DNA of 64,000 nt from Linepithema humile (lineage: Eukaryota; Arthropoda; Insecta; Hymenoptera; Formicidae), in the NCBI RefSeq assembly GCF_040581485.1, contig NC_090133.1:28112139-28176138 (forward strand), written 5' to 3'. The notes under the pieces were generated by a model. The model saw only the letters and a program-made list of their open reading frames with translations, was not told the origin of the DNA and did not search any database. The position numbers and the translations under genes are program-made. Below, one piece after another: positions 27,831 through 37,332 of the stretch (the first letter of the stretch is position 1; each line of letters begins with the position of its first letter).

Positions 27831-28226
27831 ATAGTTTATTACTACTAATCGAAGAGATCATAGTAAGCGAAAGAAACTTTAGTTCGTAAGTGCATAACGC
27901 GGTCAACTTTAGCGAAAGCTCAAATTTATCGACGGGGGACAGGAAGTTCATTGTGTAGAAGCATCGGACGTCTAATCTTATTTGAAGTGTGCGTCAACAA
28001 ATTGAAACCTTTTTTAAATTTTGAAACTCCTGAAGAAACGTCGTCGTTGAGTCAACGTTCGCGAAAGATTCGTAGAACATTTGCGAAGTGTTTTGCGTTA
28101 TGCAATGAGCAATATCAGTTCCTGAACTCATTTCCAACAGAGACATCAGCCATCGCGTTTCACATGCCCGGAGTGTTTCGATTCGCAGCGTGTAAAGAGC
28201 TGGCGAACGAAAGTTCTAGAAAATGA

Positions 28227-28227
<1 letters not shown>

Positions 28228-28257
<30 letters not shown>

Positions 28258-28259
28258 CA
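28228..28259. repeat. (CTT)n microsatellite in the 3' flank of the CAP gene
   Basis: Ten or so CTT units just beyond the stop codon of the minus-strand CAP-domain gene, hence (GAA)n in its probable 3' UTR. Confidence 0.9.
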
Positions 28260-28313
28260 GCGCTCGGCCCATCGCGTGCAGATGCAGAGAACGCATTTCG
28301 CACGGCCGTGGTA

Positions 28314-31300
28314 TTATTGGCCGGAGCTGACGGACATGGTGTCGCTGCCGGTCGACGCGGTGTCCGACAACGGTGCCGGCAACGGCGTCGACCTCAGCAG
28401 CTCGCAGTTCGCTGTTCGCTGCACTCGCACGGATGGCGGCGATAGCACTACGTTCACATTCTCCGGCAACGGCGGCAACACGTTGTTTTGAAACAGACCG
28501 GACACGTTACCCACCGGCTCGTAATTCGCTACCACGATCACCTTGCCGCTTCTGCTGCGCGCCTTGCCGACCCCGAAAAAACGGCTGCTCGCCCATATCA
28601 GCTGCGTGAAATGACCTAGGAAGAGGTTTCTCCGTGTTAAAGGGACTCCGGAGTCGGCGAGATTTTACTTTCTCCAGCTCAATTTTTTATTTCTAGAACT
28701 ACAAATCTTTTTCCACGATTACGATAATATATACGCCACTCTAGTTCGTAGCGGTGGACTTGAAATCAAACAATACAAAAATTAAGTACACTTTTCTCTA
28801 GACTTGTGTGAATTCACGAGAATATTCGATTCATATATAAATTTTACAGCTTGTACGTATAAAATAAGATCAGAACGAAAGTGTGGATTATAGAAAAGAA
28901 CAGCTTCAGGACCGAAGCTTAGTCTACGAACAACGTTCATCTCTAAATCTAATGCTACTTTTTTTTTTTTTTTTACCTGCGTTTACATTGGCGTGGAGAA
29001 TATCCGGTTCTTTAAGGAAATCGTACTGCCTCACGGCAGAGTACCAGTAGGACGCGACTTCTTGTCCCGTGACGTCGCCAGGAACACCGCCGCCGGGACG
29101 ACAGTAAAGATTGTGACCTACGTTCCGATCGTTTCTATAATAGAACGTATTCGTGTGTGCTAGATGATTTGCCCACGACTGGGCGTATTCACACAACTGT
29201 AAGATACAAGCGTCGTTGAGATACTCGTCGTCACAAAGTTACCATCTTTCTATTCGCTTTCAATAATCACCTGAGGCGACATGGTCAACGGAGACGCGTT
29301 ATGCCGCTGTCGATAAACGTTGTGCCAGCAAAGGCATTCGGTGATAAATTCGCTATCGCGCCAGTCAGTTTCCAGCTCGCTTCTATCGTGCGTGATACTC
29401 ATCGGTCGGTTGCTGAGTATCTGCAAGAAAATTCAACGGTGCACCACTTTATTCGACATAAGATTCGATATAACTTCTACATGATATGCTGTACGCGATG
29501 TATATATTTCGTCCTCATGTTTCGTTTTTAAGATCCTTGGTTGCTTTCGCCTTCTCAGACTTGCCTAATTTGACTTGAAATTATTCACTGTACACTTTTC
29601 AATTGTTCTTTAACATTTCGAAAACGCTGCGATACGCGCACGTTATAAATTGATTGTAAACATATCGAAATACATATAAATTTGCGCGAACTAGCAAAGG
29701 TCTAAAAAACGAAAAAGATCAATAATGTAGGTTCTTAACTGAATTTAGTGCCAAGGCCTGAATAGGAACCGACATACGCGCCAGTCCTGAATGTAAGATA
29801 TCGACCCAAATACTTTGCGCGCGTGCTCTTTCACATTTTTCACTTCGATTTCATTAAAGGAAAAAAAAAAAATACAATTACACACATACACTGAGAAAGA
29901 CAAGGACATAATGAAAATGATCTATTATGAACTGAAAATATATCTGGTTCGTTTAACGATAAGAGTGAGGTCCAGATACATACAGAATTTAATGGACACA
30001 GCAACGAGACGGGCACAAGAAGAAACGGACACAGAAAGGCTGCAAACAGAGGAAGAAACAGGACACAGAAGGAATCGGATACATAGAGGTTGGCAAACGG
30101 GCGCAATATTAATATCCTGCTTTGCATATAAGTAGCAAACCGTGTGAAATAATATACAATTATAGACCTCGTTTTCGCCGCTTAAAGCGTCGGTCGACGG
30201 CGGGACGGAATCCCGCTTCGTGTGGAAAATTGGACAATTCAGATTGTTTCTAACCTACATGTATCCCTCGGCGCCCGTTTTCTTCCCGCATCCTGTTCGC
30301 CGCCTACGTGTATCCGCTCCCTCGTGTGTCTGTTTCTTCCTGTGTCCAATTTTGGATGTGTGTCCGACTTACACTGTATCCGTCTCGTTCACACCGCTGT
30401 GTGCATTAAATTCTGTGTGTACATCTGGGACCCTCCCTTTACACAATTACGATTAGTTTGCGATTAGTACTTTGATTGATGTAGTAGCACAGTGGCAGTT
30501 CCATATTCAGACGCTAACATCGCAATATGAACTGCCATTTACCTTTTTTAAAAGTTTCGGCCGATTGTCCAGCTGTTGTTGAGTTTGTTCGTAGTTTAGT
30601 GAGGACGAAGTGGGTACGACTGACTCGATTATTCGATCCGCCTTGTATAATTTACTTTGTTCTACCCTCTTCCTGAGATTTTCTAAAGCTGTCGCCTCCT
30701 CGCGTTTCCTGGACGGCGGCCAGTTCTCGCTCGAGGTGTGAATCATGTTGATTCCGGCACATGGTGAATCCTGCAAGAAATTAATATTTACCGACTCGCT
30801 AAGAAACTTTTACACATATTTTTTTTATGTACAATTGTTTCGGAAATACATATATAAAAATTTGAAACTCGGCAAAAGGTATCTTTTGCTCCGCGAATAA
30901 ATAATTAAAATTTATTTTAAAAAAGTATAAAAAATAATAAATTTTAATTGGTTTAAAAAAAGCTTCAAAAGTATACTGTATACCTGAGAAATAGTGCTGG
31001 TTTTAAGCGCTTTCACAATTGTGTGATAGCAACTAATCAATAGTAATGAATATTCATGAATTACGTACAACTATGGAAACGAAATAATGAATTAAAGAGT
31101 GCGCATAAAATCACGCAATGCGATAAAAAAGATGCAGATCTGAAATATGCTGATCAACAAAATAGATAATCGCATCAAATTGTAAGCATTTTTGTATAAT
31201 ACGTAACGCAATGATTTCGGGCAGTGCTGAGACTATTTAAAAAAAATAACTGATGCTGTGCAGATTAACATCTCGATATAAATATAAATTATTATGAGAC

Positions 31301-31793
31301 TCGTGAATTTTTAAAGGAAAAGAAAAAAAAAAGAAAAATCTTTGAGTCTCTTTTTTCCAAGGTAGTTTTCTCATTTCAAAAAGATACACGCTTAGCACTG
31401 CTGTCTAATTCGCGACTTTTAATTATAACGTCGTTCAAATATTAGGATTCTTCGCTTAGACCCTTAAATCTTACATTCGAAGTCTTATGATTCTTCTTTA
31501 CACGAACTCAGCATGATTAAATTCTGGATGAGATGCATCTAGGAATGATTCGATTGTCACAGCTGTCGGGGACCAACCTTGAGGTGATTGCTATTGGAAA
31601 AATTGTGTTCCAAATGAGCAGCCTGGCTGAGCAATCGTCGACTCGCGGGGCATCGGTTACGATTGATCATCTCCTTCTGCATCGCGTATTCGACGAAGTA
31701 GCTCTCGTACTCTGCTCCGCTGTCGTGCTGCGGCAAGAGCTCCATCGTCTCTTCCGCGGTGCCATACGCGCGGTTTACCTCGCGCAGCTCCAT
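28314..31793 (-). CDS. CAP/SCP-domain protein, GAPR-1 (GLIPR2)-like
   Basis: Exons in transcript order: 31793-31578, 30770-30543, 29420-29271, 29196-28977, 28615-28314. They join in phase to 371 residues from the ATG at 31793. An in-frame stop lies just above 31827, so either this ATG is the start or a splice acceptor at 31828 adds a few residues (YGQYEARYPPA). Residues 1-148 match no family I know. The CAP domain follows: CLCWHNVYRQRHNASPL, YAQSWANHLA, NVGHNLYC, HFTQLIWASSRFFGVG (CAP1 signature) and NYEPVGNVSGLFQNNVLPPL (CAP2-like signature, typical of the GAPR-1 branch). A Ser/Pro-rich tail of about 50 residues ends in SVSSGQ. No signal peptide is visible, as expected for GAPR-1, which in mammals sits on the cytosolic face of Golgi membranes through a lipid anchor. 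Substrate and role in insects are unknown to me. Confidence 0.82.
29966..30441. mobile_element. Foldback element in an intron of the CAP gene
   Basis: Sequence from about 29966 to 30110 (GAATTTAATGGACACAGC, GAGACGG, GAAGAAAC, CGGATACA, AACGGGCGC) recurs as an imperfect reverse complement at about 30260-30441, with about 150 bases between. The arms are built of degenerate GGACACAG/GGATACA units. It lies inside the intron 29421-30542 and shares its terminal motif with the short element at 27700-27830. Confidence 0.6.
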
Positions 31794-32087
31794 CGCGGGC
31801 GGGTAGCGAGCCTCGTACTGCCCGTATCTTCAGCAGTAAGTCGCAACCACGCTCGAGTCGGACCAAGCATGCATACTAACTCGATCGCACCTTGCACCCG
31901 ACTGCACTGCGATACGCCTGGCCGCGGCGCCGCACGCGCGACTCCGATATTGTACCACTGCGGATGTACGTACACATGCGCATTAAATCGATCACGCATG
32001 CGGTCATCCGATTGCGAAAACGGCGAAAACTACGGGAGGATGTATAAAAAATGATGTGAATGAGTATTATAAATATGTTCTATTTCA

Positions 32088-32270
32088 GGGATGTCCAAGC
32101 AGTCGATCGCGATTCACCGGTTGATCGCGATGTGTTTTTTTTTGACAGATCTCATTCAAATTTTGATTTTACTTTGTTTGATTCTATTGTAATCGTAAAA
32201 AGGTTTCGTCTTCACACGATAGATGTGAAATTATAGCAAACTAATGTGATACTGTAAATAAAAACGTAGT
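32088..32270. mobile_element. Possible hAT-like terminus and repeat remnant
   Basis: The start CAGGGATGTCCAAGCAGTCG, followed by GATCGCGAT palindromic units, resembles the CAGGGRTGYCCAA ends seen in many hAT-type elements. No matching opposite terminus was found nearby. The sequence after it is the far end of the inverted duplication described next. Confidence 0.3.
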
Positions 32271-32660
32271 GTGCGAACAACTTTGCTTTTTAAACGTGTG
32301 GAAACTGTATAATTTCGTTTTCGTATGTGTAATGTAACAGCCCGATCCTCCTAGAGTGGCTTTAGCTCTTCATTGTGTAGTATTAATTGTACTAATGAAG
32401 TGTAATAGCGGTAAGTACGATAAGTAGTTAAAATGCATTCGTGAAAAGTAACTTCATCGATTAATTATATATTGATGTAGGTTTATACAGAGAAATTATA
32501 TTTTACAAAGCGCTGAAAGACTGTTAAAATACAATCAATAATTCCCATAATGTTTTAATCTGTAAAGCGGAACCTGTTCTGTTCGCTATACTGAGATAAC
32601 CGCTGGCGGAAGAATAACTAATCATTTGCGACATACCTATGTTGATTTGAAACATTAAAT
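32200..32660 (-). pseudogene. Inverted, truncated duplicate of the UTP18 3' end
   Basis: Read on the minus strand, this stretch repeats the last part of the UTP18 terminal exon and its 3' flank at 34945-35400. The decayed frame reads NIGMSQMISYSSASGYLSI then ANRTGSAL, against NIGMPQMISYSPASGYLSI then ANRTGTAL in the gene, after which a one-base change shifts the frame. The non-coding part also matches closely (for example ACTACTTATC, CTTCATTAGTACAATTAATAC). No upstream WD-repeat exon accompanies it and it has no start of its own, so it is a dead fragment. Confidence 0.85.
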
Positions 32661-32864
32661 CCCGGCTAAAATGGAGTGTTTCTGGTTTGCGCATGCGTGC
32701 GGTATCCCCTCCATTCATGCTGCTTACTTCTTGCATCTGAAATGTGGCGCTGGTGTAGCCGCGTGAGAAAAACATGCTAATAGGTTATGGGAATACATAA
32801 AATTACTAAGGTTTAGCAAAATTATATAGTTTTGTTTAGATTTCAATCTATTCAGCAAAACAAC

Positions 32865-35055
32865 ATGGATAAAAAAACTACGCGGAAAAAAGATTTTACT
32901 CGTAAGACGAGTAGTGATAAGAAAAGAATCAAGAAACATTCGCGTCCGAAGGTGTTGTACAATCAGAAATTCTTAGTTCCGCTGAGGAAAAAACGAAAGA
33001 ATGAATACGATCCTGACGAGGAAGCTAGGTATAAGATGCAAAAATAAGATAAGTGCAATTGTTTTCACACTTTTTATTACACGAATATTCAATTTACAGA
33101 CTGGAGAAAATTATTTTCGGCGATCCCAGCGATATCATCAACAATTTACAAGATGAACCTACGACGAGAGCAGCAGATAAATCTGTTGATATTGACAATG
33201 AAGAGATAGTAGGTGATGACTCAAATCGAGATTCGAGTCAGGATAAATCAGATTGTGATGCTGCAAGTGGAAGCGAGGACGAAAGTGTCAAATCTGAGAA
33301 AAAGAAAGCAGCGTGGAAAGACGATGATGATTACAATTATACGTATGTACATAAAAGAATAAATTAATTCTTTTAAAAAAGATAATTGTTTAATGTTTTA
33401 CGTTTTTGTACAAACAATATAAATTTGCATTGTATTTTATAACAGGGTGAATACAGCTCTGAGAGCACAAAATCGTAGACTGCCATGTAAGAGACCAGAA
33501 AAATATTATAAGACGTATCTGGAGAACAGACATAAATTGTTATCGGGTGCACCAAAGTGGGCTGAACTTGAAACAAAGGATGAAGCTGACGCTGACTTAG
33601 ATAATGATATTTTGAAGGTATTTTGGTATTGTAGAATACTTTTAGAGATCTCTGAATTAAACTTTATTATCTTTTTGTATTGTCTATTATTATCTTTATT
33701 TTTTTCTTCAGCATAGTTGTCACTTAGAAACATCGAAAGTCAAAAATTTGCCGAAAAATCTTATTGATATTAAAGCACTCAAGGCTTTGAACAAAAGCAC
33801 TCACACAGAAGGACCGATTATTACAAGTGTGGAATTCCATCCAACATCTACAGTGGCTCTGGTTGCTGGTACAGCAGGCATTCTATCATTATTTCAGGTA
33901 TTTCGATAAATTATTTCAACCAAAACTGATGATTTTTGTTAATATTTGATGAACTATTTGTGATTCTTTCAGTAGCTTTGAAAGAAATTATAAAAAATTA
34001 TTAATTTGGTTTTCTTTTATTTATATACATCATTCATTGTTCTTTAATTGTTTCTGCTTTGTAGGTCAATGGTCACACTAATGAGAAATTACACAGTATG
34101 CTGTTTAAAAAGTTTCCAATTAGCAACGCAACGTTTATGAAGGAGGGAACAGAGGTCTTGCTCGGTTCCGAATATTATCCATATTGTCACACTTATGACT
34201 TGATGAACGACAAGACGTACAAATTACCTCTGCCGCGTGGGATTACAAATATGAAGGTTTGTGAGATTACAAGTGTTGCATCAGAAGTAATTGTACAACT
34301 CGATTGATACCGTAATATAAATGTTTTTGATGTTTCCAGCGTTACGAAGTGTCTCCTGATGGCAAATTTATAGCGTTATGTGGAAGAATGGGACAGATAC
34401 ATCTGTTGCACAGTTGTACAAAAGAACTGATTCATACGTTCAAGATGAACTCGAAATGTAGAGCACTAGCATTCACGCCGGATAGTAGAACACTTGTCAC
34501 GCACGGCGGTAAGTAGGCTCTTACGATTTTTGCTTCAGCTTTCACCTTCTGACAAGATGTTTAAAAAATTTTAAACCGTTTTTTCACGCAGACGGCAGCG
34601 AAATGTACGTGTGGGACGTAAATACTCGCACGTGTATCAATCGTGCGATAGACGACGGTTGCCTGTCTTGCGCATCACTTGCCGTATCACCGAGCGGTCA
34701 GTTCGTGGCTACGGGTAGCGCGCAAGGTGTGGTTAATATCTACGATACGAAGAAGGTGTGGGAGGAGCGCAGTCCCACACCTGTCAAGATAGTAATGAAT
34801 CTCGTGACCAGCGTTACGAGCCTGAAGTTCAATCCGACTTCAGAAATATTAAGCGCGGCATCGGTCGAGAAGCACAACGCGTTCAAGATGCTGCACATAC
34901 CCTCGTTCACCGTCTTCTCGAACTTTCCAGCGTTTCAAACCAACATAGGTATGCCGCAAATGATCAGTTATTCTCCGGCCAGCGGTTATCTCAGCATAGC
35001 GAACAGAACGGGCACCGCTTTGCTATACAGATTGAAACATTATGGGAATTATTGA
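32865..35055 (+). CDS. Utp18: UTP18 (WDR50), U3 snoRNP WD-repeat protein
   Basis: UTP18 is a component of the small-subunit processome needed for 18S rRNA maturation in the nucleolus. Exons: 32865-33028, 33100-33342, 33446-33617, 33712-33897, 34065-34256, 34340-34508, 34592-35055; all in phase, 529 residues. The start is the ATG of MDKKTTRKKDF, followed by a lysine-rich nuclear-localisation stretch (KKRIKKHSRPK). Then an acidic segment (DDSNRDSSQDKSDCD), a conserved RLPCKRPEKYYKTY-type linker, and a WD propeller from about residue 195 (GPIITSVEFHPTSTVALVAG, YEVSPDGKFIALCGRMGQI, MYVWDVNTRTCINR, LAVSPSGQFVATGSAQGVV). The end, LLYRLKHYGNY, fits the family. Two donors are weak (GTTTGT at 34257, GTATTT at 33618 and 33898). 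An inverted copy of its 3' end lies upstream. Confidence 0.9.
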
Positions 35056-35772
35056 TTGTATTTTAACAGTTTTTAACGCTTTGTAAAATATAATTTTTCT
35101 CTATAAATCTACATCAATATATAATTAATCGGTGAAGTTATTTTTCACGAATGTATTTTAACTACTTATCATACTTACCGCTATTACACTTCATTAGTAC
35201 AATTAATACTACACGATGAAGAGCTAAAGCCACACTAGGAGGACATGGCTGTTACATTACGCGTATGTGTTAAAAACGAAACTTGTATAAAATTTCCACA
35301 CGTTTAAAAAGCAAAGTTGTTCGCACACTATGTTTTTATTTACAGTATCACATTAGTTTACTATAATTTCACATTTATCGTGTACATAGTGAAGACAAAA
35401 CTGCTTTTTTTTTTATCGAGCTTGAATTGAACGTAAAAAGGGCGATTACAATTCTTTTAAAATGTTATGCGAAAATAAAAATTTCTGTAAAGAAATTATT
35501 TCAGAAATCGATAAATGTTATATAAAAAACTTATAACTTCATCAATTACATCATCAATTGAGATTTTACAGATTTTTTTTCAATATTGCCTAGACATTTC
35601 GAAGAAATTGCATATAAACTGTATATTCTTGACATTATGAAAATTTTTTTATAAAGTATAAAGTTAAATTGAACACGAAGCTTCGCACATTTATGATACA
35701 AGGGTCTTATACGCATTGCAGTCATATCATTCGCTGCACACCTATATAAATGTTTTACGATACCTAGATTTA

Positions 35773-36164
35773 AGGTGTCTACTTGGCTCTAGGAAAAGAT
35801 CAACTTCCTTTTTTAGTAATCATCGAAAGGTAAGATATAATAGATTTTTAAATATACAAATATTTGATAAATTTTCTTATTATGTATGTGTCATGCATAT
35901 ATGAGTGTGAGCTTCTTAGAATTTTCTGTCCGTTTAATTAATTTATAGAAAAAAATTAAGTGCCATTTCGAATATTACATTTAAAAGAATACTAAAAAGA
36001 AAAGATAGAGATAAATCCATTAGAATTTTTAAATAAAAGCAAATTATCACGAAGAATTAGAAGAAAAATTCCTTTAATCGGTAAAATTTTCTGATTTCTC
36101 TAAGTAGAAAAAAAGATCATGCGAGTCTTTCAAGCTTTTCTCATTTTCCTTAGTAGACACCCTG
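35773..36164. mobile_element. Candidate short terminal-inverted-repeat element
   Basis: AAGGTGTCTACTTGG at the left is an approximate reverse complement of CCTTAGTAGACACCCT at the right (shared core GGTGTCTACT). The interior, about 390 bases, is AT-rich without coding capacity. A nonautonomous DNA transposon is likely, though target duplication is unclear. Confidence 0.4.
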
Positions 36165-36228
36165 TTATTAATATCTATCTGATATTTGTACTAAACATTA
36201 ACAAACATTAAAAGTTTTTAAATAAAAT

Positions 36229-36269
36229 GTGTGTGTGTGTGTGTGTGTGTGAATGTGTGTATGTGTGTA
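36229..36269. repeat. (GT)n microsatellite
   Basis: A GT run, slightly interrupted by GAA and AT units. Confidence 0.9.
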
Positions 36270-36615
36270 CTAAAAAAGATGATATAATACATATATAATT
36301 TGCAATGAATGATACATTCGAGGATGTATTCGACATGTGAACTTCTTCATGTGAAACTACATATTTTTTGCAGAATTTCAGAGATTGCCGCCTTTGGTCA
36401 TTTGTCGTTTACACATTTGAAAATAATTCATTTAAGATTGCAAATATTCTCGCATATGTAAATAATTAATCTATAAAATCGGATATTTGTTTATAAAGTG
36501 ATATATATGTACATATGATAATATCTTTATGCCGCAGTGCTATTTTGTTATTACAGTGCTTTACACATCTTGACAATTTTTTTTGTTTTTTTGTTTTGTT
36601 TTTTTTTTCAAAGAA

Positions 36616-36727
36616 TATTGAGCCTCGTGAGTTTTACAAGTTGCAAGATATCAATTCAACATACATACATAGTTTGTATATATGTTAAATTGATAAATCT
36701 TGCGGTAAAACTCACGAGAACTCAATG
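36616..36727. ncRNA. Hairpin with pre-miRNA-like shape (candidate only)
   Basis: The two halves pair imperfectly over about 50 bases: TGAGCCTCGTGAGTTTTAC on the left with GTAAAACTCACGAGAACTCA on the right, then TTGCAAGATATCAATT with AATTGATAAATCTTGC, closed by a loop of TACATA/GTATATA repeats. Size (about 110 nt) and small bulges fit a miRNA precursor, but a palindromic MITE is as likely. I do not recognise a known mature miRNA in either arm. Confidence 0.3.
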
Positions 36728-37332
36728 TAATCTAATGCTAATTGCTTTTCAGTAAAGAGTACAGGTTGACACAAATCGACTTCTACACCGGTTTCCATAG
36801 CTTGATCTTGTATTCTATATAATTAATACTAAATACGATTTTAAAGATAGATTGAACTATAAAAATTGTAGAGATTTGCATCAACTCATGTTCTTTGCTT
36901 GAAGCCTATATACATATAAACTATTCTATGTCTCCCGTAACATCTGTTTTTGACAGCAATCTAATGTTAGCTGGTATCACGAGATATTTGTATTTGATGC
37001 GCTTTGTATATTAGCGTTTTCGAATAAATAAATTTTAATTAATCGCGGATCAATTAATCCTTATTTTATTATGAATTCAAGTTCCTTGAGTCGATCAAAA
37101 TCCATTCATTCAAAAACGCTATTTGTAACATGTGTGTATATATATATATATATATACACACACACGTACAAAATATTTTTCTACCACACACACGCACACA
37201 CATTTATATACATTATTTTAATTCTTGTGTAACTTCGCTTCAAGTCTTCGTCTCTTTCTTGAATTTTGATACTTCCACGTCAGATTCTTCATTTTCTGTA
37301 TGCTTTTGCTGAATCGGCGTGAGAAACACTAG

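Larger units (their letters stand above)
20891..28313. other. canoe 3' UTR and convergent intergenic space
   Basis: After the canoe stop codon the sequence is AT-rich without a recognisable gene. AATAAA signals that could end the transcript occur at 22494-22499 and 24126-24131, so a UTR of about 1.6 or 3.2 kb is possible. The region includes GA/CT-rich microsatellites (22095-22128, about 24598-24672), a GT run near 23566 and poly-A/T runs (24065-24091, 25676-25690, 25902-25921). The next gene is on the minus strand, so both genes converge here. Confidence 0.6.
35056..37332. other. Convergent gap between UTP18 and DEAF1
   Basis: No gene recognised. The first 350 bases are the UTP18 3' flank that was duplicated to 32.2-32.6 kb. 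The remainder holds a probable short inverted-repeat element (35773-36164), a GT microsatellite (36229-36269), a stable hairpin (36616-36727) and a TA/CA run (37137-37166). Confidence 0.6.

Noticed and set aside
29815..30467. Frames of about 100 codons on both strands
   Set aside because: They are translations of the foldback arms in the CAP-gene intron.
32524..32775. 83-codon frame on the minus strand as a gene
   Set aside because: Its middle is the decayed inverted copy of the UTP18 end and its start is unrelated flank, so it is a chance fusion frame.
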